Positions 45,926 through 53,700 of a stretch of 64,000 bases of DNA are shown piece after piece. The notes under the pieces are model-generated. The model made no database searches and was not told where the DNA came from. It saw only the letters and a list, made by a program, of their open reading frames with translations. Source of the DNA: Hymenobacter properus (GTDB lineage Bacteria; Bacteroidota; Bacteroidia; Cytophagales; Hymenobacteraceae); NCBI RefSeq assembly GCF_015694735.1, contig NZ_JADQDP010000002.1, forward strand, positions 434,001 to 498,000, read 5' to 3'. Both the position numbers and the translations under genes were made by a program. Numbering within the stretch: the first letter of the stretch is position 1; every line of letters starts with the position of its first letter.

Positions 45926-47710
45926 CTACACAAAATTCGGCCTATCCAGCTTCTTGGCAATGCGGTAGGCCGCATTCATTAGTCCCACGTGGCTATAGGC
46001 TTGCGGGAAGTTACCCCACTGCGAGCCCGTCTTGGCGTCCACGTCCTCAGAGAGAAGGCCCAGGTGGTTGGCATAGGCAATGAGCTTCTCGAACTCGCGA
46101 ATGGCGTCGTCGAGCCGGCCTACGCAGGCTAGAGCCTCCACGTACCAGAAGGAGCAGATGAGGAAGGTGGTTTCGGGCGTGCCGAAGTCATCGGCGTGGC
46201 GGTAGCGGTAGAACAGGCCCTCGGGTGTCTTCAGCTCCTTTTCCAGCGCTTCGAGGTGGCGGCGGGCGCGGTCGGAGTGCGGGTCGAGGTAGCCCATGAG
46301 GATGAGCTGAAGCGTGCTGGCGTCGAGGTGGGGCGAGCCGATGGCGTTGGTGTAGGCCCCCAGCTCCTCGCTGTAGCACTGCTCGATACGGCGGGCCGCT
46401 TCCTCGTTCAGCTCGGTGGCGAGGGCTTCCATTTCCTTATTGCCCAAGGCGCGCGCAGTCTGGCGGGCGGCGTGGCTGCCGGCCCAGTGGAAAAGGTAGG
46501 TATAGCAGTGGTACTGCGCCAGGTTGCGGAATTCCCACAGGCCGGCGTCGGGCACGTCCATGGTGGCGTCAATCAGGCGCAGGGCCTCGTACATGAGGGC
46601 TTCGGGGTTGGCCCGCTCGCGGTTTACGAAGCGCTGGTCCACATAGAGCGGCAGCAGGGCCACCAGCACCTGGCCGTACACGTCGTTCTGCACATGGGTG
46701 TAGGCGTCGTTGCCGATGCGCACGGGCTGGTTGCCCAAGTAGCCTTCCAAATCCAGTTCCTGCTCCACCAGCTCCGTGGTCCCGCTGATGCCATACAGCG
46801 GCTGGTACTTGCCCTTCACTTTGCCCGAAAGGTTGGCGATGTAATGGAAGTAGCGCTCCATCTCTTCGAAGTGGCCGATGTTGTTGAAGGCCGTGAGGAT
46901 ATAGTAGGTGTCGCGCATCCAGCAGTAGCGGTAGTCCCAGTTGCGGGTGCTGCCGGGCGCTTCGGGCAGGCTGGTGGTGGTGGCCGCAATGATGGCACCG
47001 GTGTCCTCGTACTGGTGCATCTTCAAAGCCAGGGCCGAGCGAATCACCTGGTCCTGGTGGAAGTTGCCGATGCTCATGTTCTTCACCCACTTGCGCCAGT
47101 AGTCGCCGGTGGCACCCAGGAAGCGCTCCACGGTGCTTTCCAGCGGGGCTTCCAGCGGCGCGCCGTAGGTGAGCACGAGGTACTTGGTTTCGTTCAGGGC
47201 GAAATCTTCGCCGTCGAGCACGTAGGTGAGGGCGATGTTGGTGGTGAGGCGGATTTCCTCTTCCAGGCCCAGATAAGCAATGTGGTTGGAGCTGCGCCGG
47301 TGTGTGAGCGGCTTGCGGCCGTACTCACCCACGGGGTTGCACACCACCCGCACGCGGGGCGCGCCGGCCAGCGGCTCCAGCTTCCGGATGAACATCAGCG
47401 GCTTGTAGTACCGGTCGTACTGCTCGAAGCGCGGCGCGAAGTCCGTGACGCGGTAGCGCCCGTCGGCCGTCGTGATTTCGGTGCGCAGCACGTTGGTATT
47501 TTCCTGGTAATACTGCTTCGACTCAAAGGCCGCGCCGTGGGCCGGCCGTACGCTGAACTCGCCACCCTTCTGCGTATCGAGCAGGCTGCCAAATACAAAG
47601 CTGCTGTCGAAGCGTGGCCAGCAGAGCCAGGCCACTGACGTATCGGTGTTGATGAGGGCGAGAAAGGCGCAGTTGCCCACCAAGCCCATGTCATAGGTGT
47701 GTTTCGTCAT
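45926..47710 (-). CDS. Glycoside hydrolase family 15 protein (glucoamylase/trehalase-like)
   Basis: 594 residues, no signal peptide. Starts MTKHTYDMGLVGNCAFLALI, the usual GH15 N-terminal beta domain; the (alpha/alpha)6 barrel includes APGSTRNWDYRYCWMRDTYY, GISGTTELVEQELDLEGYLG and LWEFRNLAQYHCYTYLFHWAG, matching the family's substrate and catalytic loops. It ends with TGSQWGNFPQAYSHVGLMNA, the C-terminal catalytic segment. GH15 enzymes invert alpha-glucosidic bonds (starch, dextrin, isomaltose or trehalose). Next to the trehalose synthase, a trehalase role is plausible but unproven. Confidence 0.93.
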   Translation of the reverse strand: MTKHTYDMGLVGNCAFLALINTDTSVAWLCWPRFDSSFVFGSLLDTQKGGEFSVRPAHGAAFESKQYYQENTNVLRTEITTADGRYRVTDFAPRFEQYDRYYKPLMFIRKLEPLAGAPRVRVVCNPVGEYGRKPLTHRRSSNHIAYLGLEEEIRLTTNIALTYVLDGEDFALNETKYLVLTYGAPLEAPLESTVERFLGATGDYWRKWVKNMSIGNFHQDQVIRSALALKMHQYEDTGAIIAATTTSLPEAPGSTRNWDYRYCWMRDTYYILTAFNNIGHFEEMERYFHYIANLSGKVKGKYQPLYGISGTTELVEQELDLEGYLGNQPVRIGNDAYTHVQNDVYGQVLVALLPLYVDQRFVNRERANPEALMYEALRLIDATMDVPDAGLWEFRNLAQYHCYTYLFHWAGSHAARQTARALGNKEMEALATELNEEAARRIEQCYSEELGAYTNAIGSPHLDASTLQLILMGYLDPHSDRARRHLEALEKELKTPEGLFYRYRHADDFGTPETTFLICSFWYVEALACVGRLDDAIREFEKLIAYANHLGLLSEDVDAKTGSQWGNFPQAYSHVGLMNAAYRIAKKLDRPNFV

Positions 47711-47809
47711 CAGGTCGGGGAAAGGAGCGGTGGCCCACCGGGCCGGCTGCCAGGGTGTACCCCGTTTTCTGAGTCGAGGTTACTAGCTGGGGTGGGAGTA
47801 GAGGCCGAA

Positions 47810-47902
47810 GACGCCTGTCATCCTGAGCGCAGCGAAGGACCTTCTCCCGTTAGAAACCTTGACGTGAGAAGGTCCTTCGCTGCGCTCAGGATGACAGGCG
47901 TC
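47810..47902. repeat. Dispersed palindromic repeat, family C
   Basis: Perfect 37-bp arms (GACGCCTGTCATCCTGAGCG..., 47810-47846 and 47866-47902) with a 19-nt centre, between the ClC stop and the GH15 start. Same core as 21714-21798. Confidence 0.93.
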
Positions 47903-47909
47903 CTAACTC

Positions 47910-49292
47910 CTACCCCCGCACGGCCTCCCGCCGGTCCACTTCGCCTGCTTCGCGAACAAACCCTGCCTTGAGGTGCTCATAAAGCGAGTGCGGGTCTACC
48001 AGCGCGGCCACGGCCTGGGCCAGCAGGCCGCTGATGAGCAGCTGGAAAATGGCCGAGTGCCGGTCCGTCATTTCCAGCACCAAAATGGCGGCCGTGAACG
48101 GCGAGCGCACCACCCCGGTCAGGAAACTCACCATGCTCACCAGAATGAGCAGGTTGCGGTCGGCCACGGCCACGTCGAACACCTGGCAGATGCCGTCGCC
48201 CAGAATGGCCCCAGCGCTGAGCGAAGTAGCAAACACGCCGCCTGCCCCGCCGCTGCTGTAGCTCAGGGCCATGCCCGCGAAGCGCACCGGAAACAGGTAC
48301 CACGGCGTCTCGCCGTTATTCTGAAACAGCAGCCGGTTGATGATGGGCTTGCCTGTGCCCACGCCCTCGCTGCCCACCAGGTAAGCCAGGCAGCCCAGCA
48401 GCAGCCCGCAGCCCAGCACCCAGCCCGCCTGCGCCGCCAGCGTGCCGAAGCGCTGGCGGTAACGCCCCAGCCAGAGCAAGGTTTTGGCAAACACCGCTCC
48501 GGCCAGCCCGCACACCACCGCCACCACAACCACCAGCACCTGCACGCGCCCCACCGCCGGCACTATCTTGGGAAAGCCCAAGTATAGGTAAGGCCCCAGA
48601 AACGTCTGGGCCGTGAGGCCGGCAATGATGACGGCCGTAAACACCGCCATGCGAAACCGCGCCATGTGCATCTGCGTCAGCTCCTCCACTACAAACACGA
48701 TGCCGCCCAGCGGGGTATTGAAGGCCGCCGCCAGCCCCGCCGCGCCGCCCGTCACCAAGGCAATCTGGCGCGAGAGCTGGGGCCAGCCGGCCGGCTGTAG
48801 CCGGTTGATGGCCCTGAAAATGGCCGCCGAAATCTGAATGGTAGGCCCCTCGCGGCCAATTACGCCGCCGCCCAGCAGCAGCACCACGCTGCTCAGCACC
48901 TTCACCACGGCCACGCGCAAGCTCAGCAAATAGGCCGTGCGGCGGTGCTGGCTGGGGTTCGAGAGCTCAATGCCTGCCATCACCTGCGGAATGCCGCTGC
49001 CCCGCGCCGCCGGGGCCCATTGCCGCACCAGCAGCCACGAGGCGCCAAACGCTAGCGGCGTGAGTCCGAAGGCCAAAAGCGGCTCGTGGCGCAGCCAAGC
49101 AAAGCTCATCTGCTCGGCCCAGCCAAATACTTTCTCGTAGCCCACAGCTACTCCGCCCACCAATACCGACGCAAACCAGAACGGGAAGCTTTGCAGAATC
49201 AGCCGCCGCACCCGGTCGGTATAAAAGGGATGGATAACGTGCTGGTCGAGCCAGGCCAGCACGCGGGCATAGCGGGAATCGGATTCGGACAT
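47910..49292 (-). CDS. ClC family chloride channel/transporter
   Basis: 460 residues, many hydrophobic helices. The three anion-selectivity loops are present: GSGIPQVMAG, GREGPTIQISAAIF with the gating glutamate E148, and GGAGGVFATSLSAGAILG. It moves Cl- across the inner membrane, with the gating glutamate allowing proton exchange as in bacterial ClC antiporters. No C-terminal CBS pair. The proton-side glutamate cannot be assigned with certainty by eye. Confidence 0.95.
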   Translation of the reverse strand: MSESDSRYARVLAWLDQHVIHPFYTDRVRRLILQSFPFWFASVLVGGVAVGYEKVFGWAEQMSFAWLRHEPLLAFGLTPLAFGASWLLVRQWAPAARGSGIPQVMAGIELSNPSQHRRTAYLLSLRVAVVKVLSSVVLLLGGGVIGREGPTIQISAAIFRAINRLQPAGWPQLSRQIALVTGGAAGLAAAFNTPLGGIVFVVEELTQMHMARFRMAVFTAVIIAGLTAQTFLGPYLYLGFPKIVPAVGRVQVLVVVVAVVCGLAGAVFAKTLLWLGRYRQRFGTLAAQAGWVLGCGLLLGCLAYLVGSEGVGTGKPIINRLLFQNNGETPWYLFPVRFAGMALSYSSGGAGGVFATSLSAGAILGDGICQVFDVAVADRNLLILVSMVSFLTGVVRSPFTAAILVLEMTDRHSAIFQLLISGLLAQAVAALVDPHSLYEHLKAGFVREAGEVDRREAVRG

Positions 49293-49372
49293 TGATTAGG
49301 ATAAGGAAGCAAAAGCACAAAGGACGGGGGCCTTCGTAAGCGTGCGGTGAAGCCGGCCGTTCCGTCTTTGAG

Positions 49373-49783
49373 CTATTGGGCCTCCAGCCAGGCTGTGGCC
49401 TGCGCAATGTCGTCGAAGACGGCTACTTCGGCATGGCGGCCCAGGGCTTCCACCACCTCGTCGGTGTGCAGGCGGCGCTGCGGGTCGGGGCTGGGCAGGG
49501 CGGCGTAGCGCACGCGCGGTATTTCCTCTGCCGTGTTGGGAAACCACTCGGTAAGCAGCCACTCGCGCTCGGTGGGCGCAAAAGCAGTGGGCATGGCGCG
49601 GTGGTCGGCCAGGATGCGGCGCAGCTTGTAGCGCAGCAGCAGGTTGCGGGCGTGCACGTAGAGGGCCCGCAGTTCGGGCCCGTGCAGGGGTTCGCCCGTC
49701 CAGTGGAGGTATACGAAAGAGCCGGGCACGTACAGCACCGACCCGACGGCATTGGAAAAGTAGTGTTTCGTTTCTTCTAACAT
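49373..49783 (-). CDS. Hypothetical protein, possibly SpoIIAA/STAS-like
   Basis: 136 residues, soluble, starting MLEETKHYFSNAVGSVLYVPG. Alternating helices and strands (ALYVHARNLLLRYKLRRILADHRAM; AEVAVFDDIAQATAWLEAQ at the end) suggest the SpoIIAA-like STAS fold often found as small free-standing proteins in this group. No motif is decisive. It lies 80 bp upstream of the ClC gene on the same strand and may share its transcript. Confidence 0.6.
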   Translation of the reverse strand: MLEETKHYFSNAVGSVLYVPGSFVYLHWTGEPLHGPELRALYVHARNLLLRYKLRRILADHRAMPTAFAPTEREWLLTEWFPNTAEEIPRVRYAALPSPDPQRRLHTDEVVEALGRHAEVAVFDDIAQATAWLEAQ

Positions 49784-49979
49784 TGAAAGAGATGTGTCAC
49801 AGCCGCTTGTCTATTGAGGCAATTGGGGGCTGGCAAGCGGTAAAAATCTAAGATAGTGTTCAGCCAGTGCTATAACGGCGGCGGAAGCAGAAAAGATAGA
49901 ACCCGTCACTGACGCATGTGTACTGGCTTGCTTGCTCATCGGTCCGCGGGCAGTCTTGACTTACTAGTGGGTGCAAAAA

Positions 49980-50033
49980 AAATACTACCTGACGAAAATC
50001 AGCCGATTGGCTGATTTTCGTCAGGTAGTATTT
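49980..50033. repeat. Perfect 25-bp palindrome containing two FNR-like operators
   Basis: Arms 49980-50004 and 50009-50033 with loop GATT. On the minus strand it is followed by a run of eight T's, so it may also terminate hemF transcripts. The inner part holds two 14-bp CTGA-N6-TCAG boxes in the promoter of the plus-strand small ORF. Confidence 0.93.
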
Positions 50034-50054
50034 ATAGATTGAATAGTATTTTTG
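49989..50054 (+). promoter_or_regulatory. FNR-like double operator and promoter of the 54-residue ORF
   Basis: Distal box CTGACGAAAATCAG (49989-50002), proximal box CTGATTTTCGTCAG (50011-50024), then a 22-bp gap and -7 element TATTTTTG (50047-50054). The box centres are 22 bp apart and the proximal one would lie near -41, the class II activation position of FNR/CRP proteins. No -33 TTTG is seen, as expected of an activator-dependent promoter. Confidence 0.75.
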
Positions 50055-50078
50055 CCATTCATCTCAATTCCCACCATC

Positions 50079-50243
50079 ATGCTTACCGCTGCCGACGCCC
50101 TGCAACTCGTGTTTTGCGCATCCACCGTTACGGCGGCCGTCCGAGCCGGCTGGTGCACCACTGCCACCCCAGCGGTGGTAAAGGTGGCGGAGCCGCCTCT
50201 GGTATTGCCGGTGCCGGCACTGCGGGCCGTGGCCTGGGCCTAA
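50079..50243 (+). CDS. Small 54-residue protein under the FNR-like promoter
   Basis: Starts MLTAADALQLVFCASTVTAA, contains two cysteines and is hydrophobic in its second half (VVKVAEPPLVLPVPALRAVAWA). Third codon positions are rich in G/C as in real genes here. Alone it would be weak, but it starts 24 nt after a -7 element placed like those of the ccoNO, ATPase and cupin promoters. It converges with hemF. No family recognised; a small redox or respiration-related protein is a guess. Confidence 0.5.
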   Translation: MLTAADALQLVFCASTVTAAVRAGWCTTATPAVVKVAEPPLVLPVPALRAVAWA

Positions 50244-50266
50244 ACCGGGCCGCTTACCCTTTTTAC

Positions 50267-51199
50267 TTACTGTCCCACATTAAGCCAGTCTACGCCCGGC
50301 CGCAGCCACTGCTGGGTAGTGGCTTCGCACGAGTCCGGTTCGGGCGTCAGGTTGTAGTGCCAGTCGGCCTGGGGCGGCAGGCTCATCAGGATGGATTCGG
50401 TGCGGCCGCCGGTTTCGAGGCCGAAGCGGGTGCCGCGGTCAATGGCCAGGTTGAACTCGGCATAGCGGCCGCGGCGCACGCGCTGCCACTGCAACTCTTG
50501 CTCGCCGTAGGGCAGGCCCGCGTTTTGGCGCATGATGGCGCTGTAGGCCCGGCCGTACACCTCGCCCACGTCCTGCACGAAGGCGAATAATTCCTCGAAC
50601 AGCCCGTCGCGCCCCACCGTGAGGCGGTCGAAGAAAATGCCGCCCACGCCGCGCGTTTCGCGGCGGTGGGGCAGGTAGAAATACTCGTCGGCCCACTGCT
50701 TGAAGCGCGGGTAATAGCTGGTGTCGTGGCGGTCGCACACCTCGGCAATTTGCTCGTGGAACCGGCGGGCCTGCTCCGCATCCACATAAATCGGGGTGAG
50801 GTCGAGCCCGCCGCCAAACCAGGCCTCGCCGTTGCCGGCTTCGAAATACCGCACGTTCATGTGCGAAATGGGCACCATGGGGCTGCGCGGGTGCTGCACC
50901 ACGCTCACGCCGGTGGCGAAGTAGCGGCGGTCGGGCATGAGCAGCTGCCGGGCGGCCCGCTCGTCCATCTCGCCCCACACGGCCGAAAACGCCACGCCGC
51001 CTTTTTCCAGCACGTTGCCTTGCTGAATGACGCGGGTGCAGCCGCCCCCGCCGCCCTCGTGGGCCCAGTCGTCGCGGCTGAAGGTGGCGCCGCCGTCGGC
51101 GGCTTCCAGGCGGTGGCACAGCCAGTCCTGGAACTGGCGCATCCAGCTTTCCACCACGGTGCGCGGCGGGGCAATGGGAATTAGAACGGAGGGAGTCAT
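50267..51199 (-). CDS. hemF: Oxygen-dependent coproporphyrinogen III oxidase
   Basis: 310 residues from the ATG at 51199, the normal HemF length; the frame continues upstream inside the USP gene but is not HemF-like. Oxidative decarboxylation of coproporphyrinogen III to protoporphyrinogen IX, using O2. Diagnostic stretches: GGGGCTRVIQQGNVLEKGG, ISHMNVRYFE, WFGGGLDLTP, RGVGGIFFD and RYAEFNLAIDRGTRFGLETGGR. Last gene of the respiration island on the minus strand; a haem supply for the cbb3 oxidase and haemoglobin makes sense. Confidence 0.97.
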   Translation of the reverse strand: MTPSVLIPIAPPRTVVESWMRQFQDWLCHRLEAADGGATFSRDDWAHEGGGGGCTRVIQQGNVLEKGGVAFSAVWGEMDERAARQLLMPDRRYFATGVSVVQHPRSPMVPISHMNVRYFEAGNGEAWFGGGLDLTPIYVDAEQARRFHEQIAEVCDRHDTSYYPRFKQWADEYFYLPHRRETRGVGGIFFDRLTVGRDGLFEELFAFVQDVGEVYGRAYSAIMRQNAGLPYGEQELQWQRVRRGRYAEFNLAIDRGTRFGLETGGRTESILMSLPPQADWHYNLTPEPDSCEATTQQWLRPGVDWLNVGQ

Positions 51200-51237
51200 G
51201 AGGTTTAGAGAAAAAGCAGAAGAAAAACGGCCGGGGC

Positions 51238-52161
51238 TTAGGCCCAGCGCACGGCGTGGTAGTTGGCGAGGGCCAATTGGGGGGCGGCCTCCTGCGCCAG
51301 GCGGGCGGCGCAACGGTCGCAGCAGGCCACCTGCGGCTGGCGCTCGGCAGCCGAGGGCAGCACCAGCGCCGGAATGCGGGTGTGGTAGGCCTGCGTGGTG
51401 GCGTAGCAGGCATCGAAAAAGCGCAGCAATTCTTCCGAACTGCCCGGCGCGATGATGAGCAGCTGCGCCTGCATGTGGGCGCAAAAGTCGCCGATGCCTT
51501 CCAGCGGTGCGTCGTCTTCCAGCAGATGCGTGGCGCTGAAGGGCCAGGCCAGGTGGGCCGAGGCCTTGCTGAGGGCTTGCTTCAGCTGGCGGCGCTGGGG
51601 CCGGTCGGCGGGGGCATAGAACTGCACCAAGTCGAGCGGGGCCGGGAAGGCGCCTTCCAGCGCCGCCAGACGGGGCAGGATGTGCAGCCCCAGCGTGCGG
51701 AAATCGGCCGAAAACACCATGCGCTTGGGCAGGGAGCGGCGGCCGGCCGGCACCACCAGCAGGGGGCAGCTCACCAGCTTGGCAATGGCCGCGGCGTGGT
51801 TGCCGGGCGCCTCCTGCCGGCCGCAGTCGATGTGCTCCAGGCCCATCAGCACAAGGTCGGCGGCGCAGCGCAGCACTTCCTCGCGGATGTGGTCGTGCAG
51901 GCAGCCGGCCAGCACGCGGTAGTGGTACTGAATGCGGCGGCCATCCTGCCGGGTGAGCTGCTGGTAGCGCAGGCGCTCCACCAGGCCGCGCAGCCGTTGC
52001 TCCTGGACGCGCAGCTCTGCCAGCGGCTGGCCGGCGGCCGGCTTGGGGTGGCAGTAGAGCACCACAATTTCGGCCGGCCAGCGCACGGCCAGCTTGTTGG
52101 CGTAGGCCAGGGTGTGTTCAGCAGCAGCAGTGTGGTCGAGGGCAACAAGCAGGGTTTTCAT
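51238..52161 (-). CDS. Tandem-domain universal stress protein
   Basis: 307 residues, two UspA folds in one chain. First (about 1-145): MKTLLVALDHTAAAEHTLAYANKLA, ending LVSCPLLVVPAG. Second (about 150-285), less conserved: MVFSADFRTLGLHILPRLAAL and AQLLIIAPGSSEELLRFFDA. The end carries a CCDRC cysteine cluster. The G-2x-G-9x-G ATP loop is not clear, so it may not bind ATP. USP genes often accompany anaerobic and redox regulons. It lies 38 bp upstream of hemF and 90 bp after the SafE-type gene. Confidence 0.85.
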   Translation of the reverse strand: MKTLLVALDHTAAAEHTLAYANKLAVRWPAEIVVLYCHPKPAAGQPLAELRVQEQRLRGLVERLRYQQLTRQDGRRIQYHYRVLAGCLHDHIREEVLRCAADLVLMGLEHIDCGRQEAPGNHAAAIAKLVSCPLLVVPAGRRSLPKRMVFSADFRTLGLHILPRLAALEGAFPAPLDLVQFYAPADRPQRRQLKQALSKASAHLAWPFSATHLLEDDAPLEGIGDFCAHMQAQLLIIAPGSSEELLRFFDACYATTQAYHTRIPALVLPSAAERQPQVACCDRCAARLAQEAAPQLALANYHAVRWA

Positions 52162-52251
52162 TAGGGAATGGGGGAGAGGGGAGCAGGGAAGAAGGAATAA
52201 GGCGAAGGAGGAATGGGTCTGGTGGCTAATGTTTTCTCACTCCCTATTTGT

Positions 52252-52974
52252 CTAGTGGCAGTAATGGACGGTAAGCGGCTGGGCTGCGGTCGTCGCTTCG
52301 GTGGCTGCATCCAGCTGCGGGCTCAGGTAGGGGATGCCCAGCCCCAGCCCGCGCACGATGAACAGCACCGCCAGCCCCGACGCCGCATAGGGCACCACCC
52401 GGCGCAGGCGGCCGCGCCACTCCAGCGGCACCAGTTGCCCGCTCAGGGCCAGGCCCAGCATCAGCGGCAGGGTGCCCAGGCCGAAGCAGGCCATATAGGC
52501 CGCCGCGCCCGTCACGCCCGGCGCGCTCAGGGCCCCAGCCAGGGCCAGGTACACCAGGCCGCAGGGCAGCAGGCCATTGAGCAGGCCCGTTGCATACAGC
52601 GCAGGCCAGGAGTTGTGCTGAAACAAGCCGGCCAGCGTGGTTTTCACCCAAGTCAGCGGCCGGGCCAAGCCCAGTGCGGCGGCCAGGCGGCCGGTGTGCC
52701 GCTCGGGCACCGCTACCAGCAGCAGAATCAGCACACCCGAGGCAATGGACAAGCCCTGCTGCACGCCGGCCAAGCGCAGGCTTTCGCCCACCAGTCCGGC
52801 CCCGGCGCCCAGGGCAGCGTAGGTGCTCACGCGCCCCAAGTTGTAGAGCAGGCGCCCAGTCAGCAGCTGCCCAAAGCCGCTCCGCTGCCCCGGCAGGGCC
52901 AGCGCAATGGCGCCGCACATGCCCACGCAGTGGAAGCTGCCCAGTAAGCCAAACAGAAAGCCAGCGAGAAGCAT
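52252..52974 (-). CDS. TauE/SafE (DsbD-like) family membrane protein of the cbb3 cluster
   Basis: 240 residues, about six transmembrane helices. Starts MLLAGFLFGLLGSFHCVGMCG, where the C-x-x-x-C (HCVGMCG) is the mark of the SafE/CcdA-like proteins found in cbb3 operons. A second motif (GLLNGLLPCGLVYLALAG) is a DsbD-like helix. Members are thought to pass reducing equivalents or copper needed for oxidase assembly; not a proven sulfite exporter. Follows fixH. Confidence 0.85.
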   Translation of the reverse strand: MLLAGFLFGLLGSFHCVGMCGAIALALPGQRSGFGQLLTGRLLYNLGRVSTYAALGAGAGLVGESLRLAGVQQGLSIASGVLILLLVAVPERHTGRLAAALGLARPLTWVKTTLAGLFQHNSWPALYATGLLNGLLPCGLVYLALAGALSAPGVTGAAAYMACFGLGTLPLMLGLALSGQLVPLEWRGRLRRVVPYAASGLAVLFIVRGLGLGIPYLSPQLDAATEATTAAQPLTVHYCH

Positions 52975-53098
52975 GAGATGGGAGGAGGGGAGAGGGGAAG
53001 GTGGGGAGTTGGGGAGTTGGGAAGGAGAGAATGTTGATTGGGAGACAGAAGAAGGTCTTTAGATATCCCTCTCTCCACCTCCCTCTTCCCCCTCTTAC

Positions 53099-53560
53099 CT
53101 AAATGGTGAGTTCTTTTTCGACGAAATAGGCCTGGTTGCCGGCCGTGAAATCGAGGCGCACGCGCCAGTAGCCGGGCTGCATTTTGCGGGTGCTGAGCAC
53201 CTGCGCGGCACTTTGCAGCGGCAGGATGAAATCGAGCTTTTGGTTGGAGGGGCGGAAGAAGTGAATTTGGCCCTGCACGGCCTGGCCGGCCAGCGTGGGC
53301 GGTAGTTGCAAAGCCAGCTCCTGCGCGGCGGCATCGTGGGTGAGCTCTACGGGGGCAGGGAGCGCCGCCGTGCGGGCCACGGATTCCATGCGCTGGGTAT
53401 AGGCCAGCTCCTGCTTGTAGTAGTCGGCGCTAACCAAGTCGACGCTGGTGCGCATGGCCTGCTGCACCATGAAGCCGATGTAGCCCGCGAACAGCACGAA
53501 CACGGCAATAATGGCGTAGGGCCAGAGGGTGGTGCGGGTTTTGGGAACGGTGGTGACCAT
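53099..53560 (-). CDS. FixH family protein
   Basis: 153 residues: one N-terminal membrane helix (LWPYAIIAVFVLFAGYIGFMVQQA) and a periplasmic beta domain (VSADYYKQELAYTQRM, GQIHFFRPSNQKLDF, GYWRVRLDFTAGNQAYFVEKELTI). These are the features of FixH/CcoH, an assembly partner of cbb3 oxidases. It lies between ccoG and the SafE-type gene. Confidence 0.92.
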   Translation of the reverse strand: MVTTVPKTRTTLWPYAIIAVFVLFAGYIGFMVQQAMRTSVDLVSADYYKQELAYTQRMESVARTAALPAPVELTHDAAAQELALQLPPTLAGQAVQGQIHFFRPSNQKLDFILPLQSAAQVLSTRKMQPGYWRVRLDFTAGNQAYFVEKELTI

Positions 53561-53580
53561 GTTATTGGATGGTTTGGAAG

Positions 53581-53680
53581 AACGTCATGCCGAGTGCAGC
53601 CGAGGCATCTCGCTCGTTTCGTTGTGGGAGCATTGATTACTGCGGCACGCGAGATGCCTCGGCTGCGCTCGGCATGACGG
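53581..53680. repeat. Dispersed palindromic repeat, family B
   Basis: Imperfect inverted arms (left AACGTCATGCCGAGTGCAGC..., right ...CTCGGCTGCGCTCGGCATGA) about 33 bp long between fixH and ccoG. One change between the arms (T/C in GAGTGCAG). Confidence 0.88.
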
Positions 53681-53700
53681 GCTGGTTGGTGGCTAAAGCC

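Noticed and set aside
46196..47638. 480-codon frame antisense to the GH15 gene; similar ones at 9349-10638 and 56590-57996
   Set aside because: Low-complexity Val/Gly/His-rich shadows of conserved enzymes; no start context or family similarity.
49959..49988. A possible leftward promoter from the 49989-50024 operators toward the 49373-49783 gene
   Set aside because: At the expected 22-bp distance the minus strand reads TAGTAAGT, which lacks TTTG.
51200..51484. N-terminal extension of hemF
   Set aside because: Basic Ala/Arg/Gly-rich sequence overlapping the USP gene; not HemF-like, and the ATG at 51199 gives the normal length.
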